Part shown: piece after piece, positions 8,957 to 17,836 of the stretch
Layout of the letters: every line of letters begins with the position of its first letter
How positions within the stretch are numbered: the stretch's first letter is position 1
Assembly (NCBI RefSeq): GCF_030409055.1
Contig: NZ_CP116619.1
Span: 1,273,628 to 1,337,627 of the forward strand
Reading direction: 5' to 3'
DNA length: 64,000 nt
Source of the DNA: Trichocoleus desertorum NBK24
GTDB lineage: Bacteria; Cyanobacteriota; Cyanobacteriia; FACHB-46
Program-made: the position numbers and the translations under genes
Notes under the pieces: generated by a model
Databases searched by the model: none
Told to the model about the DNA's origin: nothing
What the model saw: only the letters and a program-made list of their open reading frames with translations

Positions 8957-9364
8957 TTAGAACAATTCCCAATCAGAGCATTTCTCAGTTTCTACTCCGT
9001 AGGGGTGCATGCCACAGACTAGGGGATTACCGCCATAGACTTGTCCGTGGTAGTGGCTACATCCTATACAGGCACGATGTTTAGTAGCGATCGGCTCTAC
9101 GTTGTAGAACAAAGGCTCAATGGCTTCTGCGTCAGAACTCTCCAAGCCAAAGTACAGCTCTAGTAGTGAGCTTGTCAGCTCATCAAGGCGCTGATCAACC
9201 TCAACAAAAACTGTGCTTTGTACCTGTTCTACAATTTCTTCAGAAAGCTTGGCAAAGATATCAATTGCATCATCAATATCGCGCTTTACTTCTAAAAAGA
9301 ATAGCTCTACTTCATCAGCTATTAAGTCGAAGCTAGTAAAGAAATCTTTTGACCAATCTTCCAT
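8957..9364 (-). CDS. conserved-type cyanobacterial protein with C-terminal cysteine cluster
   Basis: The 135-residue protein starts MEDWSKDFFTSFDLIADEVE and is strongly acidic and helical for about 90 residues, probably with coiled-coil character. The C-terminus holds four cysteines in the arrangement CIGC...CGMHPYG...C-x-DWE together with histidines, which looks like a metal or Fe-S site. The ATG at 9364 is preferred over a TTG seven codons upstream. I do not recognise a named family with certainty; the protein could be a small metal-binding regulator or carrier. It ends tail to tail with thiD. Confidence 0.75.
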   Translation of the reverse strand: MEDWSKDFFTSFDLIADEVELFFLEVKRDIDDAIDIFAKLSEEIVEQVQSTVFVEVDQRLDELTSSLLELYFGLESSDAEAIEPLFYNVEPIATKHRACIGCSHYHGQVYGGNPLVCGMHPYGVETEKCSDWELF

Positions 9365-9545
9365 AGGTTTGTGGCTTGCCTGCAAGCGAGAGCGGGGACT
9401 GCGCCGAGTTTGTCTCTAGTCAGCGCCAACACATTGGATGGAACCCCCACCTACCAACTCCAGCCTTAGCAATTGGTCGAGGGAGACTGATCAAAAATCA
9501 TAACTTAGATAGATGACTTCGTCGCATTCTGTTTACAGACGGCAA

Positions 9546-9914
9546 CTACTCTCGCTCTAGCCGCCGGAGTTCCTCCTGCAAATCCAGCACTTGCTGGCGC
9601 AAATTGTCTACACCTTGAGTTTCAGCCTTGGTCGGCTCCTCATCATCCGAGAGAATTTCGATCCGTCGCGGTTCGGAGTTGGTCGGTTCTGGAGTAGGGG
9701 TAGCTCCTGGTTGCTGGGCTCGATTCACCATGTCTTCGACAAATCGACGAGCCTCTTCTGTGCTCATCTCTCCCTTAGCAACCAGTTCATCCGCTAGTTT
9801 TTGAGCTTGTATCCGCAGTTCCCCTATCTTGCCACCTGCTTTCTCACCTGCGTAGGAGGCTAGACCCACACCAAGGTAAAACGCTTTTTGCACAAGATCA
9901 CCAAATCCAGCCAT
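9546..9914 (-). CDS. phasin-like / helical regulator-type small protein
   Basis: The 122-residue protein starts MAGFGDLVQKAFYLGVGLAS, then forms amphipathic helices rich in Ala, Glu and Lys, has a Pro/Thr-rich linker (about 68-82) and ends with a heptad-like helix (LRQQVLDLQEELRRLERE) that should form a coiled coil. Cyanobacterial proteins of this type are often labelled phasin family, the coat proteins of polyhydroxyalkanoate granules, but the PHA link is not shown here and no pha genes are nearby. A perfect 19-bp hairpin lies 43 bases upstream of the start and could lie in its leader. Confidence 0.7.
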   Translation of the reverse strand: MAGFGDLVQKAFYLGVGLASYAGEKAGGKIGELRIQAQKLADELVAKGEMSTEEARRFVEDMVNRAQQPGATPTPEPTNSEPRRIEILSDDEEPTKAETQGVDNLRQQVLDLQEELRRLERE

Positions 9915-9956
9915 AGCAATAACCGCTCCTTAGCATCTTAAAAGTTTAATCACAGT

Positions 9957-10008
9957 CAGTCGCGCTGTTAGAAGTAGGGCAGTTGTCCGACTTCTAACAG
10001 CGCGACTG
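9957..10008. repeat. perfect 19-bp inverted repeat with 14-base loop
   Basis: Arms at 9957-9975 and 9990-10008 are exact reverse complements, and the loop can add a further four-pair stem. Neither side is followed by a T-tract, so it does not look like a standard terminator. On the minus strand it lies between ffs and the phasin-like gene, in what would be the latter's leader. Confidence 0.85.
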
Positions 10009-10189
10009 GTCAGGCAGATAATTCTAGGATAGGCAGAAATCCAGGCCAGTGCCCACTGAGAGTTTTCTTCGACTAGCCAAAGCCCTAGTGAAGGCCCACA
10101 GGCTTCATATTGGAACAAATTCTATCAGCACAAGTAGGCGGAAGATGTAGCGATCGCCTCTGGCATTTTTCCAACACCCTTTAAAACAA

Positions 10190-10288
10190 AGGAGACCCGG
10201 AGACCACGCCTGCTATAAGCATCCCGTATTGCTGCTACCTTCCGGTCCTGACAAGATTTGGGCGTTATGGCCGCGTGGGTCCGAGTCG
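10190..10288 (-). ncRNA. ffs: signal recognition particle RNA, small bacterial type (4.5S)
   Basis: Read on the minus strand, the segment contains the invariant SRP domain IV signature GTCAGGACCGGAAGGTAGCAGC-type loop (around 10226-10250), with the GGAA tetraloop flanked by the asymmetric internal loop that binds Ffh. The two ends pair (GGACCCACGCGG with the 3' CGTGGTCTCCGGGTC side), giving a hairpin of about 99 bases, the usual size of the small form. A TATAAT box at 10295-10300 places the 5' end near 10288. Exact ends are estimated. Confidence 0.93.
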
Positions 10289-10294
10289 ATCCTT

Positions 10295-10300
10295 ATTATA
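10295..10300 (-). promoter_or_regulatory. -10 box of the ffs promoter
   Basis: On the minus strand the sequence TATAAT lies about seven bases before the predicted 5' end of the SRP RNA. A TTGACG occurs upstream but too close (10 bases) to be a standard -35 partner. Confidence 0.6.
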
Positions 10301-10338
10301 ACCTGAGTTACGTCAATTCTTCTATCTAGCAACTCAAA

Positions 10339-11670
10339 TTAGTAGCTCGTAACTTTACCATTCGGGCGTTGAATGACTGTTTCCATCATGCGACGCTTGG
10401 CTTTGGGGTCAATACCCACTACACGGACGTAATCGTTACTATGCTCTGCGAGGCAAGCTTCCACTGCCGCGATCGCCTCTGACTCGTGCCCTTGAGCCAC
10501 AGGATAGGATTGCCAAGAGTTAGTACGGAAACGACGCTCATCGACAAATTCAATGCCTAAGCGATAGCCTTGAGCCAAAATTTGCTGCACCTTATCTGCC
10601 ACCGCACCCTGCAAATGTTTTCCAGTCGATTGCTGCTGTTGAGGAGTGGACTCCTGGCGGTAGTTGGCAGGTTCGCTCACTTTATTAGAACCATTACCAT
10701 TGCTAGGTTGAGGCGAAGCAGTCGGTGGTTCGGGACGAGGCTGAGGCGCAGGGCGGGATTCCTCTTCGTTAGTCCGATGAAATCCTAGCCGCAAGTTGCG
10801 ATTGTATTCCTCTGACAAGCGCATTTGCTGCACCCGTTGCTGCTCTTGTACCATGAATTCGCCGACTTCAATCAGATGCGGCAAGCTAAAGTCAGGTCTG
10901 TGGAATTCGGGGGGGCGATCGCCGCTGTTGACCACTCTGAGAGAGACGCGATCGTACCCGACACCTTTAATGAAACTCAGCACCTGTTCATCATAAAGAC
11001 GTGCCCGGAGCGCCCCAAAGAAATCCACCGATTGATTAATAAAGTGATCGACAAGTTGTTCAATCGCTTGGCGCTGAATCGCATCTGCTTCAAAAATGCC
11101 GCCAACAATGCCAATTTTGTCGTCTCGATTCGGTTCCCAATAGAACTTATCCATTCGCCCATCCCGAATCAGAGGGGCGTATAAGGTTGACAAGTCATTA
11201 CCCGTGATGATGATTGGCACCCGATGCAATGGGGTCGAGTCGTAGCTGCCAGGGAGTTGAACGTTGGTCGGATTGTCCGCGATGTTCATCAAGGTGCCGT
11301 TCACCAATTGGGTGTTGACGGTGTACTGCGTCCCTTGATCGAGTCGGCCAGCACCTGCATCTAAGTCGTTGATCATCAGCACGGTCATTCTGCCTCGCGT
11401 CCGAATCAATTCGGCAGCTTCTCGGTAACGCAAGCGAATCAGGCGAGCAGGATCTCCAGCATCAGGGCTTTCGAGCTCTCCCGCCGACATATGAACAACT
11501 TCCACCCCAAGACGCTCGAAGACTAATTCGCACTGAAAGGATTTTCCTTCCCCTTTGCGACCGTGGATGCCCAAAAGCAAGGGAACCCGGACGTTGGGCA
11601 AATCGAGAAAGTTTTTCGTGATGTGAACAGCTAGCTTATCGAGGAAGCGAGGTGAGATGTAGTAGCTCAT
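10339..11670 (-). CDS. rca: Rubisco activase with C-terminal small-subunit-like domain
   Basis: The 443-residue AAA+ protein removes inhibitory sugar phosphates from Rubisco. The N-terminal AAA+ module has Walker A GIHGRKGEGKSF (about 34-45), Walker B VLMINDLDAGAGR (about 96-108) and an arginine-rich sensor region (IRDGRMDKFYW). A Pro/Gln/Ser-rich linker (about 300-350) leads to a Rubisco small-subunit-like (SSUL) domain of about 85 residues (VADKVQQILAQGYRLGIEFV onward), which resembles the true RbcS encoded nearby. In such cyanobacterial activases the SSUL domain docks on Rubisco or helps place the activase in carboxysomes. The gene follows the rbc operon on the same strand but after a terminator, so it is likely expressed separately. 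Confidence 0.96.
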   Translation of the reverse strand: MSYYISPRFLDKLAVHITKNFLDLPNVRVPLLLGIHGRKGEGKSFQCELVFERLGVEVVHMSAGELESPDAGDPARLIRLRYREAAELIRTRGRMTVLMINDLDAGAGRLDQGTQYTVNTQLVNGTLMNIADNPTNVQLPGSYDSTPLHRVPIIITGNDLSTLYAPLIRDGRMDKFYWEPNRDDKIGIVGGIFEADAIQRQAIEQLVDHFINQSVDFFGALRARLYDEQVLSFIKGVGYDRVSLRVVNSGDRPPEFHRPDFSLPHLIEVGEFMVQEQQRVQQMRLSEEYNRNLRLGFHRTNEEESRPAPQPRPEPPTASPQPSNGNGSNKVSEPANYRQESTPQQQQSTGKHLQGAVADKVQQILAQGYRLGIEFVDERRFRTNSWQSYPVAQGHESEAIAAVEACLAEHSNDYVRVVGIDPKAKRRMMETVIQRPNGKVTSY

Positions 11671-11765
11671 GACGTTGGGGGAAGTAAACTGCTGGGCCTA
11701 AAACTAATGTTAAGTTTTTCTGACAAATGCGATCGCTAAATTGAGCGACAAAAGCTTACTAATCC

Positions 11766-11800
11766 AAAAAATAAGGAGAGGTAGAGTTTTCTACCCCTCC
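11766..11800 (-). terminator. Rho-independent terminator of the rbcLXS operon
   Basis: On the minus strand a 10-bp stem (GGAGGGGTAG with CTACCTCTCC, one G-T pair) and an AAAACT-type loop are followed by TTATTTTTT. It lies about 86 bases after the rbcS stop codon and before rca, which separates the activase gene from the Rubisco transcript. Confidence 0.85.
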
Positions 11801-11885
11801 AGACTTTCACCTAGGAGAGTGATTGCACTAGGTTGATATTAAGCACAGGCAAACGGTTGCCCTAGCTTACTTGGTAGATACAAGC

Positions 11886-12221
11886 TTAGAAGCGGTTGGT
11901 GTTTGGCTTGTGAACAATGAAGCTCAGCACTTGGCACTGCTTGATGTTGTCAAAACCAACCACACGGATGTAGGAGCTGGAGTACTCAGAGCGGCAAGCC
12001 CGCACTTCACTGAGAACTTCTTGGGTGCTGGATGCGCCAAACAGAGGCAACTTCCACAGGGTCCAGTAGTGCTGCTTAGGATCGGAATCTTCGCTGAACT
12101 CTACAGCGGGGATGTAGCCTTGGTCAAGAATGTACTGGAGTTGTCTGCTGATTTGAGCGTCAGACAGAGGGGGAAGGTAGGATAGAGTTTCGTAACGACG
12201 CTCTTTAGGTAGAGTTCTCAT
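11886..12221 (-). CDS. rbcS: Rubisco small subunit
   Basis: The 111-residue protein starts [20 protein letters not shown] and includes the family segments [19 protein letters not shown] and [20 protein letters not shown]. Eight copies cap the large-subunit octamer in form IB Rubisco. It is the third gene of the rbcL-rbcX-rbcS order typical of beta-cyanobacteria, 46 bases after rbcX. The activase encoded downstream has a domain homologous to it. Confidence 0.98.
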   Translation of the reverse strand: MRTLPKERRYETLSYLPPLSDAQISRQLQYILDQGYIPAVEFSEDSDPKQHYWTLWKLPLFGASSTQEVLSEVRACRSEYSSSYIRVVGFDNIKQCQVLSFIVHKPNTNRF

Positions 12222-12267
12222 GAGTCTTGTTGCTATTTCTTACGTTTACGGGAACTAAATCTCACTG

Positions 12268-12678
12268 CTAACCAGGAAGGTTATCCAGACTAGATTCAGA
12301 ATCTTGTGCTGGTTCTGGCTGGGGGGAAGCATCAGTCGTGGTGAGCTGGGTGATTCGCTCCAGCTGCTGACGCCGATGCCCAACGTTGGCTTGCTTAATG
12401 TCAGTGCATGCCATTTCGGGCAAGAATTCGGTCACTGACTCTGCTAGATGCTCTCTCACAGTCATGATGCGAAATGCCAATTCCTGATTTTCCTTCAGGA
12501 GCGCTTGGAGATATAGTTCTCCATCTTGGATGGTGCCTTGACCAGAGAAGTGATGCAACCAAAGCGCTAGTGGTGGATTCGTTTCACTCAGTTGAGCTAG
12601 GACTGTCCGCATTGCCTGATAAGTCAGGTAGCTAACCAGCACCTTCGTTGTATCTTTGGCAATTCTCTTGATATCCAT
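12268..12678 (-). CDS. rbcX: Rubisco assembly chaperone RbcX
   Basis: The 136-residue helical protein begins MDIKRIAKDTTKVLVSYLTY and has the conserved QGTIQDGELYLQALL core. RbcX dimers clamp the C-terminal peptide of newly folded RbcL and drive assembly of the RbcL8 core. The RbcL encoded next door ends with [12 protein letters not shown], which contains the EIKFEF motif that RbcX binds. The location between rbcL and rbcS supports the call. The last ~25 residues are a Pro/Ser/Glu tail not needed for the fold. Confidence 0.96.
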   Translation of the reverse strand: MDIKRIAKDTTKVLVSYLTYQAMRTVLAQLSETNPPLALWLHHFSGQGTIQDGELYLQALLKENQELAFRIMTVREHLAESVTEFLPEMACTDIKQANVGHRRQQLERITQLTTTDASPQPEPAQDSESSLDNLPG

Positions 12679-12723
12679 TCAACAACCCCAGCCAATGGAA
12701 AAGAGTGAAGGACCAGAGATGAA

Positions 12724-12743
12724 GGATGAAAGTAAATTCATCC
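12724..12743 (-). repeat. hairpin built from a short GGATGAA-type repeat between rbcL and rbcX
   Basis: GGATGAA at 12724-12730 pairs with TTCATCC at 12737-12743 across a six-base loop. It lies 18 bases past the rbcL stop, where processing or partial termination between rbcL and rbcX could occur. The same short repeat occurs elsewhere in the window (21613-21626 and inside cobK). Confidence 0.6.
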
Positions 12744-12761
12744 CTCTTATTTCCTTCAACC

Positions 12762-14192
12762 TTACAGGGTATCCATTGCCTCGAATTCGAACTTGATTTC
12801 TTTCCACAGTTCGCAGGCAGTAGCCAATTCAGGGCTCCACTTGCAAGCTTCACGGATGACGTCGCCGCCTTCACGCATCAGGTTACGACCTTCGTTACGA
12901 GCTTGGATACAAGCTTCCAAAGCCACACGGTTAGCGGTTGCACCAGGCGCGTTACCCCAGGGGTGACCGAGGGTACCACCACCAAACTGCAAGCAGGAGT
13001 CATCCCCAAAGATTTCTACCAGCGCAGGCATGTGCCAAATGTGGATACCACCGGAAGCCACAGGCATTACACCAGGCATGGAAGCCCAATCTTGGGTGAA
13101 GAAGATACCGCGAGAGCGATCTTGCTCAACGTAGTTCTCACGCATCAAGTCTACGAAGCCCATGGTGATACCTTTTTCACCTTCGAGCTTACCTACAACG
13201 GTACCGGAGTGAAGGTGGTCACCACCAGACATCCGCAAGCACTTCGCCAAAACGCGGAAGTGGATACCGTGGTTCTTCTGACGGTCAATTACAGCGTGCA
13301 TCGCACGGTGAATGTGGAGCAGAATTCCATTATCACGGCACCATCTAGCCAAGGTGGTGTTTGCAGTAAAACCACCTGTGAGGTAGTCATGCATGATGAT
13401 GGGGGTGCCGATTTCTTTCGCGAATTCAGCCCGCTGCATCATCTGCTCACAGGTAGGAGCGGTGACGTTGAGGTAGTGACCCTTGATTTCGCCAGTTTCA
13501 GCTTGAGACTTTTCGATAGCTTCTTGAACGAACAGGAAGCGATCGCGCCAGCGCATGAAAGGCTGAGAGTTGATGTTTTCGTCGTCTTTGGTGAAGTCGA
13601 GACCACCACGCAGACACTCGTAAACTGCACGACCGTAGTTCTTAGCAGATAGACCGAGCTTAGGCTTGATGGTGCAACCTAGCAGAGGACGACCGTACTT
13701 GTTCAGTTTGTCGCGCTCAACTTGAATCCCGTGAGGAGGACCTTGGAAGGTCTTCAGGTAAGCCACAGGAATCCGCAGGTCTTCTAGACGTAAAGCCCGA
13801 AGCGCTTTGAAACCAAACACGTTACCTACAATCGAGGTCAACATGTTGGTAACGGAACCTTCTTCGAACAAGTCGAGAGGATAAGCTACATAGCAGAAAA
13901 ACTGGTTGTCTTCACCAGGAACGGGTTCGATGTCATAGCAACGACCCTTGTAGCGATCGAGGTCGGTCAACAGGTCAGTCCAAACAGTGGTCCAAGTACC
14001 TGTGGAAGACTCAGCAGCTACAGCCGCGCCAGCTTCTTCGGGAGGAACACCGGGCTGAGGAGTTACCCGGAAAGCAGCCAACAGATCTGTATCTTTAGGT
14101 GTGTAGTCTGGGGTGTAATAGGTCAGACGGTAATCCTTAACACCAGCCTGATACCCAGTTTTTGTCTGAGTCTTAGTTTGCGAATATGACAT
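12762..14192 (-). CDS. rbcL: Rubisco large subunit, form IB
   Basis: The 476-residue subunit fixes CO2 on ribulose bisphosphate. Visible landmarks are the carbamylated lysine in [17 protein letters not shown] (about residue 202), the catalytic lysine in [16 protein letters not shown] (about 176), loop 6 ([12 protein letters not shown], about 334) and the C-terminal RbcX-binding motif EIKFEF. Length is normal. A strong AGGAAGGG ribosome site is five bases before the ATG. A region of more than 1 kb with no gene lies upstream and probably holds the promoter and a long leader. Confidence 0.99.
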   Translation of the reverse strand: MSYSQTKTQTKTGYQAGVKDYRLTYYTPDYTPKDTDLLAAFRVTPQPGVPPEEAGAAVAAESSTGTWTTVWTDLLTDLDRYKGRCYDIEPVPGEDNQFFCYVAYPLDLFEEGSVTNMLTSIVGNVFGFKALRALRLEDLRIPVAYLKTFQGPPHGIQVERDKLNKYGRPLLGCTIKPKLGLSAKNYGRAVYECLRGGLDFTKDDENINSQPFMRWRDRFLFVQEAIEKSQAETGEIKGHYLNVTAPTCEQMMQRAEFAKEIGTPIIMHDYLTGGFTANTTLARWCRDNGILLHIHRAMHAVIDRQKNHGIHFRVLAKCLRMSGGDHLHSGTVVGKLEGEKGITMGFVDLMRENYVEQDRSRGIFFTQDWASMPGVMPVASGGIHIWHMPALVEIFGDDSCLQFGGGTLGHPWGNAPGATANRVALEACIQARNEGRNLMREGGDVIREACKWSPELATACELWKEIKFEFEAMDTL

Positions 14193-15241
14193 ACTTTCCC
14201 TTCCTAGGAATCACTCAACTTACATCGATTAACTGAGTGCATCCAGACCAAATTGAGACATTCAGAGATACTTCTCTAACTGAGTCTGAATACTGTGCGT
14301 AGGCACCTCTGCCTGTGGACTTGAGCCATTGCTAAAGCTTTATCAAGCTGGTGCAACCCCACCTTTTACCGGGTCCACTCTGCGCCCATCAGTAAGCTCT
14401 AACAAAATATATCAGGAATTCAATAAGCTAAACCTTAAACATTCTTTACTCGCTTATATTCTTTTCTTATAGATGAATTCCGAAAGTAAATTCTCAATAT
14501 TTTTCTTCACTTTTCTCAAAAATGACTCAGGTGAAGGCTCAATGAATTCGCAGTTTACCTAAACTAAATTTATTTGTTTTTTTGCCATTTTATGCTCTCA
14601 AGTCTTAACTGCAAGTTAATCGAATCAGTCAGGGATCAAGAAGCTTAGAAGTATATTTGACAAGATTTGTTAAGTTGACTCCATCTAGGAAAACAACTCA
14701 GAATTTTTTGAAAGCGGATCAGTGATTAGCCATAATGATGCGCTGTAAAAAGCGCAGGGTATTTGGGACTCTACAGAACTCAGCCGCAGGCTAGTAGGTT
14801 AGCGCAGCGGTAATGAATTAGCCCAAAAGTAGCGATCGCGATCTTAAGCAGTTCAGCTAATTTTTCCTGATCAAGTAATTTTTAGTCGTTTGCTGAACCA
14901 GGGGTAGGTAGCAGATTAAATAGCAGCACATTTTTCTCTAATCCCTGACTGATTCAGAGACTGGCGGGGTATGCTGATGCACAAGATGCTCTATTCAGCC
15001 TCGACTGTTCTAGCGCTAGAGGCTCAACTCAGCTGCCTCTAAGGCTTATAGTAGGGTGAGCTGAAATTCTTTACTTCTAGGTAATTAAGGCGCGTTCCCC
15101 ATAAGTGCGATACAAGTGCGATCGCTCTCTAGAGCTAGCAATTGTCTTGGGCAGTTGAATTAAGCTGAGAGCATTACCTAGATAAGTTGATTAATTTATT
15201 GCTTACTTCCCCAAGGTAGGAGCCCAGGTAGGAGCTTTGTC
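14193..15241. other. 1-kb region between divergent rbcL and propeller genes
   Basis: No coding frame of quality was found on either strand. The part next to rbcL (14200-14650) is AT-rich and likely contains the promoter and leader of the Rubisco operon; cyanobacterial rbc leaders are commonly several hundred bases long. HIP1-type octamers occur near 14830 and 15118. No regulator site could be identified with confidence. Confidence 0.5.
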
Positions 15242-16363
15242 ATGGCAATTTCGCGAACTCAAATTGGTGTAATTTTTGGTGCTACGTTGCTATGGCTAAG
15301 CTTGCCGGGGATCGTTAGTCAGTTTAATGGGTCATCTAGCCGCACCCTAGCTCAACCAGCGGCAAGCGGCGAGGCCGCACCTGTTTACCCTAAAGAAGCA
15401 CCGCCTCTGCGGGTTAGGCCGTTACCAGGCGATCGCCAATTGCAAGAAACCCAAAACCTGGGTGCAGACTTCCGAGTTAGTGCTCTGCAACCGGATTATA
15501 CGGGCAGCTTGTGGGTAGGGTCTTGGCAAGGCTTAGCACGTGTCAACCCGAACACGGGCAAGATTTTGGCACGAATCAAATTACCGAACTACACGATAGG
15601 GGCCTTGGCTCAAGACAAAGTGGGTCGGGTTTGGGTAGGAACTTATACAGGATTACTGCGAGTTGATCCTCGGAGCAATGAGACGACCGCCCAAAATTTT
15701 TCCTTGCCCTCTAACCGGGTTCTGTCTCTCTTAACCGATCGCCGAGGTTATTTGTGGGTCGGCACCGATCGCGGCTTGGCACTGATTAGCCCCGACCAAG
15801 GGCTGCTGATGACCACCGTCAAGGATTTGCCCGGAGTCAGCGCCAACGCTTTGGCGTTGGACCCGCAAGGACAACTTTGGGTTGGTACTTTAGAAGGCCT
15901 AGTGCAGATCGACACTGCCAGTGGTTTAATCGTCAGACAACAGCCGGAAGTACCTGGAACTAGTGTTCAGGCTTTGACCCTCGGCCCCAGAGGGACTTTG
16001 TGGGCTGGCACTCCTAATGCGCTGCTGGAAGTTGACCCTCGAACTGGGCAAGTGCTGCGATCGGTCACTCAGTTGCGGGGTCGCAATGTTTTATCAGTGC
16101 AGTTCGATAAGGTGGGAAGTCTTTGGGTTGGTACTAGCAAGGGATTGGTTCGAGTCAACCCCTACAACGGGGCGATCGCAGGTCAGATTCCCAACTTGCC
16201 TTCCGACGAAATCTTGGCTATCTCCCCCGACACAGGCAACAAAGTGTGGGTTGGCACCAGCGAAGGGCTAGGTTGGGTGAGCTTGACTACAGGAGAAGCC
16301 AAGCCACATCTCGCGTTCACCCGTGAAAGAACCGACTTCGAAAGTCAGGCTCAAACGCCTTAG
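15242..16363 (+). CDS. seven-bladed propeller protein (two-component regulator propeller type), exported
   Basis: The 373-residue product starts with a hydrophobic signal or anchor segment (about 8-26). From residue 75 on it contains seven repeats built around (L/V)W(V/A)G(T/S)xxxL followed by (R/L)(V/I)xPxTG, for example LWVGSWQGLARVNPNTG, VWVGTYTGLLRVDP, and LWVGTSKGLVRVNPYNG. Seven such units fit a closed beta propeller, as in the ligand-binding sensor halves of hybrid kinases, but no kinase or membrane-distal output domain is attached. It is probably a periplasmic binding or scaffold protein. GGTAGGAGCTTTGTC precedes the ATG. An insertion sequence begins within ten bases of its stop codon. 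Confidence 0.85.
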   Translation: MAISRTQIGVIFGATLLWLSLPGIVSQFNGSSSRTLAQPAASGEAAPVYPKEAPPLRVRPLPGDRQLQETQNLGADFRVSALQPDYTGSLWVGSWQGLARVNPNTGKILARIKLPNYTIGALAQDKVGRVWVGTYTGLLRVDPRSNETTAQNFSLPSNRVLSLLTDRRGYLWVGTDRGLALISPDQGLLMTTVKDLPGVSANALALDPQGQLWVGTLEGLVQIDTASGLIVRQQPEVPGTSVQALTLGPRGTLWAGTPNALLEVDPRTGQVLRSVTQLRGRNVLSVQFDKVGSLWVGTSKGLVRVNPYNGAIAGQIPNLPSDEILAISPDTGNKVWVGTSEGLGWVSLTTGEAKPHLAFTRERTDFESQAQTP

Positions 16364-16369
16364 GCAGCT

Positions 16370-17697
16370 TGTAAAAATAAGTTGAGCTTTTTCCTGACTT
16401 CATGACCTACCTCAACAGAGCAACTAAGCTTGAACTGTAGGGTTATTATGAGCAGCATGATCGCAGCGGATGTTGTTGAACAAATTCGCTTCAAGTACGA
16501 GGCATTTGCTCCTTATTTGAATGAGCAAACACGACGCATCTGGGCAGCAATTGAAGCACGAAGTTTGGGGCATGGTGGTGTGAGTGCACTATCAAAGGCA
16601 ACAGGACTGAGCCGCAATACGATTACATCGGGACAAAGAACTCTAGAAGCGACTGAGGAAACGATTGTCACAGGTTCGATTCGTAAACCAGGAGGAGGAC
16701 GTAAGCGAGTCGAAGAGCGCGATGAGACATTAATCAAGCGTCTCGATGACCTGGTTGAACCGACGACTCGAGGAGACCCGACTTCGGCACTGCGATGGAC
16801 CTGTAAAAGTGTGAACAAATTAGCACAGGAACTTCAAAGACAGGGACATCAAGTCAGCGCTAAGACCGTTTATACCCTGCTCAAGTCAATGGACTACAGC
16901 TTGCAAAGCAATCGCAAAACTCGCGAAGGCAAAGATCATCCCGACCGTGATGCCCAGTTTGAGCACATCGCAACCACGGTTGAGCAGTTTCAACAGTTGC
17001 ATCGCCCTGTGATTTCAATCGATACCAAGAACAAGGAACTGGTGGGCAATTTCCATCATCCTGGGCGAGAGTGGGAACCAAAGGGAGAGCCTGTGGAGGT
17101 CAATGTCCATGACTTTGCTGACAAGACATTGGGCAAAGCAATTCCCTATGGCATCTATGACTTGGCTTTGAACCAGGGTTGGGTGAGCGTCGGCATTGAC
17201 CATGACACGGCTGAATTTGCCGTTGAGTCCATTCGTCACTGGTGGTTAGACATGGGGCAACTGCTTTATCCGCGTAGTAAGCATTTATTAATCACGGCAG
17301 ACTGTGGGGGCAGCAATGGCTACCGCAATCGCTTGTGGAAGTTGAAACTCCAAGAGTTCGCTGATGAGATGGGTTTAACGGTTCACCTGTGCCATTTCCC
17401 ACCAGGTACGAGCAAATGGAACAAGATTGAGCATCGACTGTTCTGCCATATCACGCAAAACTGGCGAGGTAGACCTTTAACGAGTTTGCAAGTCATCATC
17501 AACCTGATTGGAAGCACTACGACAGAGCAAGGCTTAGAAGTTCATGCTCAACTCGATGAAAAGCGATACAAAACGGGCATTAAAGTAACGGATGAAGAGT
17601 TTAACGCGATTGCGATTCGGCGCAAACGGTTTCATGGAGATTGGAACTATCAAATCAGCCCCAGAAAAGCTGCTTAATTGCTCAACTTATTTTTACA
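16370..17697 (+). mobile_element. ISAzo13-type insertion sequence, apparently intact
   Basis: The element is bounded by an 18-bp perfect inverted repeat, TGTAAAAATAAGTTGAGC, at 16370-16387 and in reverse complement at 17680-17697. Three further bases (AGC) also match after one mismatch on each side, so the true ends may be 16366 and 17701. It carries one full transposase gene. CCTTAG occurs on both flanks (16358-16363, 17703-17708), a possible but unproven target duplication. It sits directly behind the propeller gene, whose stop codon overlaps the left CCTTAG. Confidence 0.88.
16448..17677 (+). CDS. ISAzo13 family transposase
   Basis: The 409-residue protein has an N-terminal helix-turn-helix region (SALSKATGLSRNTITSGQRTL, about 40-60) and a DDE-type catalytic core. 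Candidate catalytic residues are Asp in PVISIDTKNKEL, Asp in LLITADCGGSNGYRN and Glu in SKWNKIEHRLFCHI. The stretch PPGTSKWNKIEHRLF is characteristic of ISAzo13 transposases. The frame is open from end to end, so the enzyme may be functional. ATG at 16448 is chosen over a TTG six codons upstream because the latter lies in the element's terminal region. Confidence 0.94.
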   Translation: MSSMIAADVVEQIRFKYEAFAPYLNEQTRRIWAAIEARSLGHGGVSALSKATGLSRNTITSGQRTLEATEETIVTGSIRKPGGGRKRVEERDETLIKRLDDLVEPTTRGDPTSALRWTCKSVNKLAQELQRQGHQVSAKTVYTLLKSMDYSLQSNRKTREGKDHPDRDAQFEHIATTVEQFQQLHRPVISIDTKNKELVGNFHHPGREWEPKGEPVEVNVHDFADKTLGKAIPYGIYDLALNQGWVSVGIDHDTAEFAVESIRHWWLDMGQLLYPRSKHLLITADCGGSNGYRNRLWKLKLQEFADEMGLTVHLCHFPPGTSKWNKIEHRLFCHITQNWRGRPLTSLQVIINLIGSTTTEQGLEVHAQLDEKRYKTGIKVTDEEFNAIAIRRKRFHGDWNYQISPRKAA

Positions 17698-17836
17698 CGC
17701 TTCCTTAGCTAAGTTCAGCAACTGTAAAGGATTAGTTAGTTCTAGGGTCAAGAGAAACATCAAGGCTTAGAATTTTGCCAATTCGCCTGTGTCTACCTGG
17801 CCTGGGCCTGTTTACTAATCCTTTCTGAGATAGCTT

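Noticed and set aside
12726-13652. A 308-codon plus-strand frame opposite rbcL
   Set aside because: It lies entirely antisense to the conserved rbcL gene, and its translation has no recognisable domain. It is a by-product of rbcL codon use.
14193-15241. NtcA or CcmR/CbbR-type sites in the rbcL upstream region
   Set aside because: GTA-N8-TAC and LysR-type palindromes were looked for by eye, but no convincing match was seen.
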